Notes: generated from the sequence alone by a model not told the origin. DNA of 29,106 nt from Woronichinia sp035285405 (GCA_035285405.1 JAYKJI010000435.1:1-29106); one strand, 5' to 3'; positions 8,065 through 16,759 are shown, numbered from the stretch's first letter. Numbers and translations are program-made.

Positions 8065-8883
8065 CTAGAAGAAAACGCGATGTTGCAAAGCCGGCATTTG
8101 TTGACGAACCTGTTTTAAACGAATGGGATTAATTTCAGCGATCGCCATGCCTGGTTTTTCCCCTGCATCAGCCAAAATAACACCCCAGGGATCAATAATC
8201 ATGGCATGACCGTGAGTAAAACGACGTTCGTAGTGACAACCCGTTTGGGCGGGAGCAATCACATAGCAGGTATTTTCAATCGCTCTCGCCTGTAGTAGCA
8301 CTTGCCAATGATCTTTGCCGGTAAAAGCAGTAAAAGCGGCTGGAATAAAGAAAACCTCTGCGCCCTGCTGAGATAAATGGCGATACAGTTCTGGAAAACG
8401 TACGTCGTAACAAATTGATAGACCCAAACGGCCAAATTTTTCAGAATCATAGACAGGGGCAATGGTCTGACCTGCCATCACTGTACTTGATTCACAGTAG
8501 GTATTACCATCGGGCACATTCACGTCAAAGAGATGGACTTTATGATAATGACTTAACTCTTCGCCATTGGATGAGACTAAAATAGCGGTATTGTAGGCTT
8601 TTCCCTCATTATTTTCCACTGGAACTGGAAAGCCACCGGCTAGGATCGTCACTTGAAAACGCTGGGCCATGGTTTTAGCAAATCGGGATGCCTGTTCAGC
8701 AATTTCCTTGGCCTGCTGTAATTTCAAGCTCTCATTCCCTAAAAAAGCAAAATTTTCTGGCAAGCCAATTAATTCTGCACCGCGATGTACCGCCAGTTCA
8801 ATTAATTCTTCCGCCTCGGCCAGATTTTGAGCGAGGTCAGGTTGACTGGTCATTTGCAGGGCAGCAGCAAGATAGGGTCTCAT
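8065..8883 (-). CDS. Carbon-nitrogen hydrolase (nitrilase superfamily, Nit1/Nit2-like amidase)
   Basis: The 272-residue enzyme carries the nitrilase catalytic triad: E43 (LPENFAF), K115 (YHKVHLFDV) and C158 (SICYDVRFPE). The sequence style and length match the Nit1/Nit2 branch. This includes omega-amidase and the repair enzyme that deaminates damaged glutathione; the latter is the likeliest role but is inferred only from family resemblance. It is cytosolic, with no signal peptide. A 112-bp gap separates it from the Crp/Fnr-like gene downstream on the same strand, so linkage is uncertain. Confidence 0.9.
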   Translation of the reverse strand: MRPYLAAALQMTSQPDLAQNLAEAEELIELAVHRGAELIGLPENFAFLGNESLKLQQAKEIAEQASRFAKTMAQRFQVTILAGGFPVPVENNEGKAYNTAILVSSNGEELSHYHKVHLFDVNVPDGNTYCESSTVMAGQTIAPVYDSEKFGRLGLSICYDVRFPELYRHLSQQGAEVFFIPAAFTAFTGKDHWQVLLQARAIENTCYVIAPAQTGCHYERRFTHGHAMIIDPWGVILADAGEKPGMAIAEINPIRLKQVRQQMPALQHRVFF

Positions 8884-9075
8884 TAGGTCTAAGTCAAATC
8901 ACAGTTACAGAAGCCATCGCTTGTTATTTTATCTTGCCAAGGACGCGATCGCTGAATAGAGCTTCAGAATTCGGTTTAAGACATTCGAGCCGATAAGTTA
9001 TGTTAAGAAAGTTGTGGCTTTATCAATTTAATCGTTAATATTCTTAGCATTTCTTTGGGAAATTAAACAATTACC

Positions 9076-10002
9076 GTGATCAAATTTTTTCAAACTCAAA
9101 TTCTGCCATCCAAACCCGTTCAATTACTGATCCAAACTGTCTGGCATTGGCAGCAAGATGATTGCCTCGAAATGGGGGCAGCCCTGGCCTACTATGCCCT
9201 TTTTTCCCTTTTTCCTATTTGTCTAGTCATGCTCAGTCTTGTGGGATGGCTATTAGGGCCGAAAACAGATAGCTATGCCCAATTACTGACCCTGGCCAAA
9301 AATGCTCTTCCCCCGGAACCCTATCAAATCGTGCAGGAGACATTACTCAATCTCAATCAAAGTAGTCTAGGGGCAGGTTTGATCGGTTTTTTCTTACTAC
9401 TGCTGACCGCTAGTAAAATTTTTGAAGCCCTAACCCGTAGCGTGAATAAAGTCTGGAAACTAGAACCTAGATCTGTGATCCAATCAGGGCTAAAAAATCA
9501 GGTGATAGCTTTTTTTAAAGATAAGATTCTTGCTTTTTTATTGGTTCTTAGTACCGTTTTAATCTTTTTACTCTCCATGTTGTCCAATCTTATTCTGCAA
9601 ATTGTCATGGAAATCATTAATCATTTTCAATCGTTAATACCTTGGTTGAAGGTAGATGATTTACTCCTGATTAAAAGTGTGCAAGCTAGTATCTCCTATC
9701 TCATGATTGCCACCGTGATCATGGCCCTGTTTAAAGTCTTACCTTCCTGTCGAATCGCTTGGCAAAGTATTTGGCTAGGGGCCTTATTGACAACTTTATT
9801 ATTAATGTTACTCCAAAATTTTGTCAGCAATGGCATTATCCGTATTGGTGAAAGTTTCCAAGCCTACGGTGTGATTGGCAATGTAATGGTTTTGTTGCTC
9901 TGGATTTATCTGATTTTTCAAATCTTTTTCCTCGGCTGTGAATTTGGCTACGTTTATACTCAACTGATCATTAACGACTCAACCAAGTACAAACATGATT
10001 AG
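9076..10002 (+). CDS. YihY/BrkB family inner-membrane protein
   Basis: The 308-residue integral membrane protein starts at GTG. It has the family hallmarks: DDCLEMGAALAYYALFSLFPICLVMLSL near the N-terminus and MVLLLWIYLIFQIFFLGCEFGYVY at the C-terminus, with about six hydrophobic segments between. The family was once called ribonuclease BN by mistake; its transport or envelope role remains unclear. Its last 32 bases overlap the 3' end of the SGNH hydrolase gene on the opposite strand. No ATG gives the conserved N-terminus, which supports the GTG start. Confidence 0.88.
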   Translation: MIKFFQTQILPSKPVQLLIQTVWHWQQDDCLEMGAALAYYALFSLFPICLVMLSLVGWLLGPKTDSYAQLLTLAKNALPPEPYQIVQETLLNLNQSSLGAGLIGFFLLLLTASKIFEALTRSVNKVWKLEPRSVIQSGLKNQVIAFFKDKILAFLLVLSTVLIFLLSMLSNLILQIVMEIINHFQSLIPWLKVDDLLLIKSVQASISYLMIATVIMALFKVLPSCRIAWQSIWLGALLTTLLLMLLQNFVSNGIIRIGESFQAYGVIGNVMVLLLWIYLIFQIFFLGCEFGYVYTQLIINDSTKYKHD

Positions 10003-11182
10003 CAATAAGTTTTCCGCCTAACTGGTGTCCTGCTTTGTTCCAATGGCCAATCCCCATCGCGGTATTGTCGAAGCCATGCAAAAAGACATGATTTTGATCC
10101 CCATAGCGTTGCAAAGTGGCGGCTAGATTAAGTACATCAAAACCACTGCTTTGACCGATTTTTTGGATTCTCTGATCGGGATAAAAAAGATTAGTAGCAC
10201 CTTGACGTTTTAAGGCTTCTCGAACCTGAAGATCAGGGTAAACTTGGGGAGGATTACTGAAGGTTACGGCTAAAAATTTAGCTCCTTTTGCTTTTACCGC
10301 TTGATTCATTTCTTTTAATAACGCTTCGGTAATCTGCCAAGCTTCTTGCCAGTTTTGCTCCTGGGGTTCTCGGTAGAGATTGGCATCAAAATCTAGAGCC
10401 GGAATAATTGCGGTTTTATCATCTTTATTGCTATTACCGGCATTGCCCACTAAAGGCTGATGGGTTGTAATAGCCCGTTTAGCTTCATTAATGACTTGTA
10501 AAACACGAGAATGGTTAATTAACCAAAATAAAGCTTGCCGAAATTGACTACCTCGACGACGATAGGTATCACTGTCTTGAAAGGACATATCCCATTCAAA
10601 TTTCCCTTGCTTTTTAACCAGAAACGGCGCAAAGCGATCGCTGGGACTCAGAGCTTTAGAATTATTGACCAAATCATTGCCAGTAAAAATTTCTAGCAGT
10701 ACCAGATCCGGTTTATATTTCCAGACTTCATGCTTGAGAGTCATCAACTCTTGAGCCGTCCCGTAATCCCCTACCCCAAAGTTAATTACTTCTATTTTTT
10801 TACCAGCAAAAGCAGGACAAGAGGGCAAATTCTCTGCCAAAACTGCCCAAAAAGTTTCTTCGGCGTTGACTTGAATGGCTTCGGAAAAAGAATCTCCTAA
10901 AATAGCAATCCGATAGGTATCAGACGGTTTAACGAGATCATGATCTTTGTCTCGCAAACTATCCTGATTTAGGGAGACATAACCGTTGCCTTCGTGTGTC
11001 CATTGGGCCGAATAATTGGAAATCAAAGCGTGACCTCGATAGGGATCAACTTGATAAAAACTGGGATAACTAATACCGGCAATCCGTAACCCAATTTCCA
11101 TGACGATGATCCCAAAACCAACACCTCCTAAACTAAGGAGAAGATTGGCCGCCATCTGTTTAAGTTTTCGGCGATCGCCCAT
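9971..11182 (-). CDS. Membrane-anchored SGNH/GDSL-family hydrolase
   Basis: The 403-residue protein has a hydrophobic segment at about 12-35, probably an uncleaved anchor. A periplasmic SGNH domain follows: block I GDSFSE (96-101, nucleophile S98), block III GND (168-170) and a C-terminal GHWNKAGH carrying the block V histidine. Such proteins are esterases or acyltransferase partners, often acting on cell-surface polysaccharide acetyl groups. It begins only 8 bp after ureB on the same strand, an unexpected neighbour that replaces the usual ureC. It overlaps the 3' end of the BrkB-like gene by 32 bases. Substrate unknown. Confidence 0.8.
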   Translation of the reverse strand: MGDRRKLKQMAANLLLSLGGVGFGIIVMEIGLRIAGISYPSFYQVDPYRGHALISNYSAQWTHEGNGYVSLNQDSLRDKDHDLVKPSDTYRIAILGDSFSEAIQVNAEETFWAVLAENLPSCPAFAGKKIEVINFGVGDYGTAQELMTLKHEVWKYKPDLVLLEIFTGNDLVNNSKALSPSDRFAPFLVKKQGKFEWDMSFQDSDTYRRRGSQFRQALFWLINHSRVLQVINEAKRAITTHQPLVGNAGNSNKDDKTAIIPALDFDANLYREPQEQNWQEAWQITEALLKEMNQAVKAKGAKFLAVTFSNPPQVYPDLQVREALKRQGATNLFYPDQRIQKIGQSSGFDVLNLAATLQRYGDQNHVFLHGFDNTAMGIGHWNKAGHQLGGKLIANHVCTWLSR

Positions 11183-11190
11183 CTTGCTTG

Positions 11191-11499
11191 CTAATCCAAA
11201 GAACCTTCCACTAAACCATTAAAGCCGTAAATCCGACGTTCTCCCACAAAAGGAACTAATTCCACCCTTTTTTCATCCCCTGGTTCAAATCGAACCGCCG
11301 TTCCAGCCGGAATATTCAAACGCATTCCCATGGCCGCTTCCCGATCAAACAAAAGGGCCGTATTAACCTCATAGAAATGAAAATGAGAGCCCACCTGAAT
11401 GGGGCGATCGCCGCTATTGGCCACTTGGATTTGTCGTGTTTCCCGTCCGGCATTAATTTCAATTTCTCCTGGGACGGTTACTATTTCACCTGGAATCAT
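11191..11499 (-). CDS. ureB: Urease beta subunit
   Basis: The 102-residue protein begins MIPGEIVTVPGEIEINAGRE and contains VANSGDRPIQVGSHFHFYEVN and RLNIPAGTAVRFEPGDEK, unmistakable for urease beta. It forms part of the nickel urease apoenzyme, which hydrolyses urea to ammonia and carbamate, but has no catalytic residues itself. An ATG two codons upstream (11505) is also possible. The purine-rich GGGGAG before it is better spaced for the start at 11499, which also matches the conserved MIPGE N-terminus. It follows ureA by about 70 bp. ureC and the accessory genes ureDEFG are not in this window. Confidence 0.95.
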   Translation of the reverse strand: MIPGEIVTVPGEIEINAGRETRQIQVANSGDRPIQVGSHFHFYEVNTALLFDREAAMGMRLNIPAGTAVRFEPGDEKRVELVPFVGERRIYGFNGLVEGSLD

Positions 11500-11570
11500 G
11501 GTCATGGTCTCCCCAAAGTTGTCTAGATTAGTATAAGTTTTGCGGTGAGGTGAAAGAAAAGACAGTAAAC

Positions 11571-11873
11571 TTAGCGAATGGGATCATGAACGGTGACTAA
11601 TTTAGTGCCATCAGGGAAAGTAGCTTCCACCTGTACCTCTGGAATCATTTCCGCAATACCTTCCATCACATCGGCACGAGTCAGTAGGGTTGCGCCAAAA
11701 CCCATCAATTCGGCAACGGTCTGACCATCTCTCGCCCCTTCTAAGATAGCCGCAGAAATGTAGGCAACAGCTTCGGGATAGTTTAATTTAAGACCACGCG
11801 CTTTACGTCTTTCCGCTAGGAGGGCGGCAGTAAAAATCAGTAATTTATCTTTTTCATGGGGAGTTAATTGCAT
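11571..11873 (-). CDS. ureA: Urease gamma subunit
   Basis: The 100-residue protein MQLTPHEKDKLLIFTAALLA matches urease gamma over its length, including LNYPEAVAYISAAILEGARDGQTVAELM and the C-terminal HDPIR. It is a structural subunit of the urease alpha-beta-gamma trimer. The frame is open 12 codons further upstream (to 11909), but that extension is hydrophobic and unlike UreA, so ATG 11873 is chosen. It leads a minus-strand group with ureB and the SGNH hydrolase. No NtcA-type GTA-N8-TAC box was found in the region just upstream. Confidence 0.95.
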   Translation of the reverse strand: MQLTPHEKDKLLIFTAALLAERRKARGLKLNYPEAVAYISAAILEGARDGQTVAELMGFGATLLTRADVMEGIAEMIPEVQVEATFPDGTKLVTVHDPIR

Positions 11874-11909
11874 AGGAGAAAGGGAACAGAGAAAAAATAC
11901 AAGGGTCAA

Positions 11910-12229
11910 TAAAATTGCCCTTTCCTAATCATACTCGCCAATTTCCGTCTTAATCATCGCTGGACAGAGAGCGTTTCGGGGCAGAGCCTAAAAATCGCAT
12001 CTTGAGAAGATCAGACCATTTTTGATTTTTTGTACCAGATGAACAGAAACCTCGCCGTGGCCCCAGTATTATTACTCAGCATTTCAGTCCATTATCAAAA
12101 AGACAAAATGTCTAGCTGTTTCCAAGGCCAGCACTGCCATTCCAAGGCTCTCTCTGATTGGTCACCAGGCTGGCTTATCCATTCTCCATAAAGCAGGAGA
12201 GGGAACTTAGCCTTTAACCTTAACGACAA
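11910..12229. other. Non-coding stretch between ureA and the sigD-like promoter
   Basis: No convincing gene, tRNA or known RNA was found in this roughly 320-bp stretch. A short hairpin AGAC-AAAAT-GTCT lies near 12102-12114. The region must hold the ureA promoter on the minus strand, but I could not place it with confidence. Confidence 0.5.
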
Positions 12230-12259
12230 CTTTACAAAATGTAAAGATTTGTTTAGTAT
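12230..12259 (+). promoter_or_regulatory. Probable sigD-like gene promoter with palindrome over the -35
   Basis: TTTACA (12231-12236) and TAGTAT (12254-12259) are separated by 17 bp, fitting a group 1 sigma promoter. The -35 lies inside a perfect inverted repeat CTTTACA-AAA-TGTAAAG (12230-12246). TTTACAAA also matches one half of the HLR1 consensus bound by the response regulator RpaB, but the second half-site is poor. This would give a leader of roughly 185 nt before the sigma factor ATG. Operator identity is inferred. Confidence 0.55.
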
Positions 12260-12451
12260 TGTTAAGGAAGCCTCCTTAATGAATCTTCTTTGATTAGTAA
12301 ACTTTTAACAATTTGGCCTTTGGACTAGCGGGATAGTCGGGCTGGATACCCAGAAAACTTCATTCTTTGTTACCCGGCCATCTAGCTTTCTCGTTTCCCT
12401 CATTTAACCCTGACCCTGCATTAGACCTAATTTCTATTCTTATATTTCGTC

Positions 12452-13408
12452 ATGAAGACTGCGAAAAATACTCCGGATCCGGTTCGCGCTTACTTACGGG
12501 AAATTGGTCGTGTTCCCCTGCTCAGCCATGAAGAGGAAATTCTCTATGCCAAGCGCATTCAGCGTTCTGTTGCTCTGTTTGAACTCAAGGCAACCCTAAC
12601 CAAGCAGTTAGGACAGGAACCAAGTCAAACTCAATGGGCTGACCAGGCCGGTTTGTCAGAGCCTGAACTCTTGGTGGCGATCGCGTCGGGAGAATCGGCC
12701 AAACGCAAAATGGTTGAAGCTAATCTGCGTCTCGTCGTATCAGTGGCGAAAAAATATCTGAAGCGCAATTTAGACTTATTGGATTTAATTCAGGAAGGAA
12801 CGATTGGTATGCAGCGAGGGGTCGAAAAGTTTGATCCGACCAAGGGTTATCGCTTCTCAACCTATGCTTACTGGTGGATTCGTCAGGCCATTACTAGGGC
12901 GATCGCTGAAAAGAGCCGTACTATTCGCTTACCTATCCACATCACAGAAAAACTCAACAAAATCAAAAAAGCGCAACGACAACTAGCGCAGGAGAAAGGT
13001 CGAGCCGCTACAGTTATCGAATTAGCCCAGGAATTGGAAATTACGCCCAAGCAAGTCCGAGAATACCTGGAACGAGCCAGACATCCTCTGTCCCTCGATC
13101 TTAAGGTGGGTGACAACCAGGACACAGAACTAGGAGAACTCCTAGAAGATACCGGCCCTCAACCGGAAGATTTTGCCACCCATGCTTCCCTTCAATTAGA
13201 TTTAGAAAATCTGATGGCGGATCTCACGCCCCAACAGCGAGAAGTCTTAGCTCTCCGCTTTGGCTTAACGGATGGTCAACCCCTAACCTTAGCGAAAATT
13301 GGCACATTACTGAACATTAGTCGTGAGCGAGTTCGACAAATAGAGCGAGAAGCCTTAAGCAAACTCCGCAAGCGCAAATCTTCTATTCAGGAATATTTGG
13401 CTAGTTAA
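12452..13408 (+). CDS. sigD: Group 2 RNA polymerase sigma factor, SigD-like
   Basis: The 318-residue sigma-70 protein lacks the long region 1.1 of the housekeeping factor. Region 1.2 is PDPVRAYLREIGRVPLL; region 2 spans about 88-160 (NLRLVVSVAKKYLKRNLDLL, then RFSTYAYWWIRQAITR for promoter melting and -10 contact); region 3 spans about 165-245; region 4 ends in the helix-turn-helix SRERVRQIE. Length and the N-terminus resemble cyanobacterial SigD/RpoD3, a light- or redox-responsive non-essential factor. This subtype assignment is from memory; other group 2 factors (SigB, SigE) are the alternatives. A palindrome overlaps the -35 of its likely promoter. A weak terminator-like hairpin follows. 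Confidence 0.9.
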   Translation: MKTAKNTPDPVRAYLREIGRVPLLSHEEEILYAKRIQRSVALFELKATLTKQLGQEPSQTQWADQAGLSEPELLVAIASGESAKRKMVEANLRLVVSVAKKYLKRNLDLLDLIQEGTIGMQRGVEKFDPTKGYRFSTYAYWWIRQAITRAIAEKSRTIRLPIHITEKLNKIKKAQRQLAQEKGRAATVIELAQELEITPKQVREYLERARHPLSLDLKVGDNQDTELGELLEDTGPQPEDFATHASLQLDLENLMADLTPQQREVLALRFGLTDGQPLTLAKIGTLLNISRERVRQIEREALSKLRKRKSSIQEYLAS

Positions 13409-13420
13409 TTTTTGTCTTGA

Positions 13421-13467
13421 AATGGCAAGACTATTGGGGGCGATGGCCGCTTTCCGCCTTGCCAATT
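13421..13467 (+). terminator. Weak terminator-like hairpin after sigD
   Basis: TGGCAAG (13423-13429) can pair with CTTGCCA (13458-13464), enclosing a GC-rich loop with further internal pairing. The sequence afterwards is T-rich but has no uninterrupted T-run. It begins 13 bp past the sigma factor stop codon. Confidence 0.35.
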
Positions 13468-13695
13468 CTGATTTAATTTAAAATGGTTTTATTCAGCTTG
13501 TTCTATTTGAGACATTTAAGAAGATTAGATATTTATCTTTTGGGTTCTTCGGGATAAGCACTAATTAAGAGCGTAACCGTTCAACTGTAATGCCAAAGTG
13601 GCTTTCCTAACGGTCGTTGCCCTGTTCAAACAATCAAGCTACAGTAGTTAAGACCAGCCCCTATCCTCCCCTTTCACTGATTTTCGATTCCCCTT

Positions 13696-15015
13696 ATGCA
13701 CATCAGTCAAGCCGAATACCGTCAACGCCGCGATCTCTTTATGGAGAAAATAGGGCAGGGAACCGCGATTTTTCAAAGTGCCCCGACGGCGGTAATGCAC
13801 AATGATGTGGAATATGTGTTTCGGCAGGATAGTGATTTTTTCTATTTAACGGGCTTTAACGAACCAGAAGCGGTGATTGTTCTCGCTCCCCATCACGCAG
13901 AACATAAATTTATTCTTTTTGTGCAGCCCAAAGATCCTGAAAAGGAAACCTGGACAGGTTATCGTCACGGTGTCGAAGGTGCAAAAGAACGTTATGGAGC
14001 CGATGAAGCCTATTCTATTGCTGAACTCGATGAAAAATTACCTCAGTATCTCGAAAAATGCGATCGCATCTATTACCATCTAGGACGGGATCATCATTTT
14101 AATGAGATTGTTCTCAGCCATTGGCAAAAATTAATGGCCACCTATCCCAAACGGGGAACTGGCCCCAGAGCAATGGAAAATCCCCATCATCTCCTTCACC
14201 CCATGCGTCTCGTGAAGAGTGAGACAGAACTAGAACTATTACGAAAAGCCTGTATTATTTCCGCCGAAGCCCATAACCGTGCGAGGGAATTTGCCCAGGT
14301 GGGTCATTTCGAGTATCAAATTCAGGCAGAAATTGAACATACCTTTAGACTGCAAGGTGGTTTAGGGCCAGCCTATCCTTCCATTGTGGCCACTGGAGTC
14401 AATGCCTGTATTCTGCACTATATTAATAACGATCAAGCCGTTCAAGAAAATGACCTCATTCTCATTGATGCGGGCTGTTCCTACAGTTACTACAATGGCG
14501 ACATTACCCGCACGTTTCCGGTGAGTGGTAAATTTACCTCAGAACAAAAGACCCTTTATGAAATTGTTCTACAGGCTCAACTCAAGGCCATTGAACAAGT
14601 TAAGCCGGGTAATCCCTACAATCAAATTCACGATACCGCCGTTCGGACAATTGTAGAAGGTTTAATGGAACTGGGTTTATTAGTTGGTGATATCGAAGAA
14701 ATTATTAAAGAAGAAAAATATAAACCTTTTTATATGCACCGCACCGGACATTGGCTCGGTCTCGATGTCCATGATGTAGGGGTTTATAAGAGCGGCGAAG
14801 AAACTTGGCAAACGTTACAGACCGGCAATGTACTCACTGTTGAACCTGGTATTTATATTTCCCCTGACATCAAACCGGCGGAAGGTCAGCCAGAAGTGCC
14901 AGAGAAATGGCGAGGGATTGGTATTCGCATTGAAGACGATGTTTTAGTGACTCACAATGGCTCTGAAGTCTTAACGAGTGCTGTTCCTAAGCTAATTGAG
15001 GATATTGAACATTAA
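13696..15015 (+). CDS. pepP: Xaa-Pro aminopeptidase (aminopeptidase P, M24B)
   Basis: The 439-residue enzyme has the AMP_N domain (YRQRRDLFMEKIGQGTAIFQ...FRQDSDFFYLTGFNEPEAV) followed by the creatinase-fold catalytic domain. The five metal ligands are D258 (LIDAG), D269 (NGDITRTFP), H352 (HRTGHWLGLDVHD), E383 (VEPGIY) and E413 (RIEDD), all present. It removes the N-terminal residue before proline from peptides, in the cytosol, using two Mn ions. Full length. A perfect 9-bp inverted repeat follows 19 bp after the stop. Confidence 0.95.
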   Translation: MHISQAEYRQRRDLFMEKIGQGTAIFQSAPTAVMHNDVEYVFRQDSDFFYLTGFNEPEAVIVLAPHHAEHKFILFVQPKDPEKETWTGYRHGVEGAKERYGADEAYSIAELDEKLPQYLEKCDRIYYHLGRDHHFNEIVLSHWQKLMATYPKRGTGPRAMENPHHLLHPMRLVKSETELELLRKACIISAEAHNRAREFAQVGHFEYQIQAEIEHTFRLQGGLGPAYPSIVATGVNACILHYINNDQAVQENDLILIDAGCSYSYYNGDITRTFPVSGKFTSEQKTLYEIVLQAQLKAIEQVKPGNPYNQIHDTAVRTIVEGLMELGLLVGDIEEIIKEEKYKPFYMHRTGHWLGLDVHDVGVYKSGEETWQTLQTGNVLTVEPGIYISPDIKPAEGQPEVPEKWRGIGIRIEDDVLVTHNGSEVLTSAVPKLIEDIEH

Positions 15016-15381
15016 AGTCAGCTCCTCTGTTTGTAACAATTTCTTCATAAAATTGTTAAGTTATTTCCTCAAGTATCATCAGATTGCCTGGAAAATGGGC
15101 ATGATGAAGAAAAGGAGGACGAAACCATCTCCAATACACCTTCGTCATCGGCGATATTATCCTCGCATTTAACAATTCCCTTCGCGAAATTTGAGGACTT
15201 GTTAACAGAAGTCGTCCAGAGGTAACGATTGATACGAGACAGCAACGGTAATCTAGGTTAGCCTTAACGGAGTCTAGATATCATCCTCTTTTTTAACCAT
15301 GTATATTTTACCTACACGATTTTATTGGAAAAAAATCTTAAAAAAGTATTAAGATTTTAGAAGTGTCACCCAGGAGGCAAC
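15016..15381 (+). promoter_or_regulatory. Structured leader between pepP and the conserved small protein
   Basis: This 366-bp non-coding stretch holds two perfect 9-bp inverted repeats. The first is TAACAATTT-n7-AAATTGTTA at 15034-15058, just after pepP, possibly a weak terminator. The second is AAAATCTTA-n9-TAAGATTTT at 15332-15358, ending 23 bp before the next start codon, where it could affect translation. An AGGAGG at 15113-15118 has no start codon at a useful distance. No RNA family was recognised. Confidence 0.4.
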
Positions 15382-15747
15382 GTGTTTACCCGACTAGCAC
15401 AACAGCATCGAGATTTCGTTCAAGATTTAGTTATGAATTTGCAGGCCTTAGCGATCGTGCTAGAAAATCGCGGCTACCTTGCATCCTGCTATACCTGTGG
15501 CGGCCAACTGAACAGTGCATCTTTTATGGTTAGCTTGGGAGACGATCATCTGATTCGTTTTTTGGTATCGGATTATGGGATTACCTGGACTGAGATGCGA
15601 GATGATCGGGAATTAATGAAGCTAGAAGGAGCAGAAGCCATCAGTCAACTTCAGGAATTAGCGAATTTGGTCAAGTGTCCTCTCCCAGCACCCAGCAAAC
15701 CGACCACTGTCAAGACAAAAGTTTTGTCTTCTTTGCAGCTAGTTTAA
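15382..15747 (+). CDS. Conserved cyanobacterial protein, DUF1815-like
   Basis: The 121-residue soluble protein begins at GTG, with a strong AGGAGG at 15373-15378 fixing the start. Its core reads RLAQQHRDFVQDLVMNLQAL, then GYLASCYTCGG and FLVSDYGITWTEMRDDRELM, which I associate with the cyanobacteria-restricted family DUF1815. That label is from memory. CxxC at the CYTC motif could bind metal or form a disulfide. No function is known. The last 30 residues are low in conservation-like features, and their codons include a perfect hairpin (15712-15730). Its end is 4 bp from the convergent APH-like gene. Confidence 0.75.
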   Translation: MFTRLAQQHRDFVQDLVMNLQALAIVLENRGYLASCYTCGGQLNSASFMVSLGDDHLIRFLVSDYGITWTEMRDDRELMKLEGAEAISQLQELANLVKCPLPAPSKPTTVKTKVLSSLQLV

Positions 15748-15751
15748 GCCT

Positions 15752-16678
15752 TTAGTCAATTGATTCTATGGAAACTTGTGAAAGTTCTGCAAGTACGCAG
15801 TGACCTAGTTGTTCTGTGGCTTGATCGCCATATTGACGACCCCAGATAACTCTACCCGTTGCCCCTAAAATACGAATAATTGATAATTGTCTTTGTTCTA
15901 GTTTCCCTAACGTTCCGTACCCATCCCAGAATGCGGCTTTTAAATGAGGACGTTCTCGTAAACCTCGATCCCACCAGTAGCCTAAATCACTCATTCTTAA
16001 GTCCCAACGAGCGTGCTCAAAATCAATCACGCCTTGCCAAATCCCTGACTGAGTAACCATCCAGTTTCGAGGTTGATAGTCTCCATGACAAGGTGTTGGC
16101 TCTTCTCCGGCAAAAACATCCGCGATCGCCAAAGCGTGCTGAATGGTTTGGATTTCATCTGCCATTAACAAATTGTCATTGACACCTCTTCGGAGCCAAG
16201 CTTCTAAAGAACTGGAGATGAGGCTGACAGGATTGGTCTCTGGAAACTCAGCTAAAGGACTGCCATCTCGTAAGGGAACCCCAAACCATTGACTGGCGGG
16301 TAGAGCGTGAAGTTGCGCTAAGGTTGCACCGGCTGATCGCCAAAGGATTTGTTCTTGTTCTGGCTCAAGCTTTAAACAATCCATCGTTGACCCTGATAAT
16401 TCTGTGAGCAAAATAGCTGGAATTGGTTCTGCCAAGATAGCCAAGGCTCGCGGTGCTTGAGTCCCTAAAGCTTCTACCCAGTTTTCATAGGCATGGACTT
16501 CCATTCCCCATTTTATCAGGCTATGATAAGCCTTGAGATAGACAATCTTTGCTTCTGTAGACAAACGCCATATCTGGGAGTCCCTTTGCTCCTGGAGATA
16601 GGTTTTCAAAACGGTAAAAGGGCCAAGCCTCTGTGAACACCAGTCCGCCAGCACCGGGGGAATGTTGATTGGAGTCAT
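15752..16678 (-). CDS. APH-fold phosphotransferase (aminoglycoside/choline kinase-like)
   Basis: The 308-residue protein kinase-like enzyme has the Brenner motif CHGDYQPRNW (H198, D200, N205) and the metal-binding IDFEHA (D219). VYLKAYH at about 46-52 holds the ATP-binding lysine, and ENWVEALG follows where the helix C glutamate is expected. The fold covers aminoglycoside, homoserine, choline and fructosamine kinases. The substrate here is unknown, and resistance is not implied. It lies 81 bp downstream of the 346-residue unknown gene on the same strand and may be co-transcribed with it. Confidence 0.82.
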   Translation of the reverse strand: MTPINIPPVLADWCSQRLGPFTVLKTYLQEQRDSQIWRLSTEAKIVYLKAYHSLIKWGMEVHAYENWVEALGTQAPRALAILAEPIPAILLTELSGSTMDCLKLEPEQEQILWRSAGATLAQLHALPASQWFGVPLRDGSPLAEFPETNPVSLISSSLEAWLRRGVNDNLLMADEIQTIQHALAIADVFAGEEPTPCHGDYQPRNWMVTQSGIWQGVIDFEHARWDLRMSDLGYWWDRGLRERPHLKAAFWDGYGTLGKLEQRQLSIIRILGATGRVIWGRQYGDQATEQLGHCVLAELSQVSIESID

Positions 16679-16759
16679 AGGAAGATTTTAGGCAAGTCGT
16701 TTGAGCCGAGGGTTGACCGTATGGGCAAAAGCATTTAAAACATTTTCAGAGCCTAATTC

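Noticed and set aside
11874..12000. NtcA box (GTA-N8-TAC) before ureA, expected for nitrogen control
   Set aside because: No match was found by eye in the bases upstream of ureA.
13617..13805. 62-codon frame overlapping the pepP start
   Set aside because: It runs in another frame over a confident pepP N-terminus and has no family resemblance.
15095..15172. A 25-codon frame coding for a very basic peptide (starting MGMMKKRRTKPSP) between pepP and the DUF1815-like gene
   Set aside because: It has no ribosome binding site before its ATG and no recognisable family; chance frames of this size are common.
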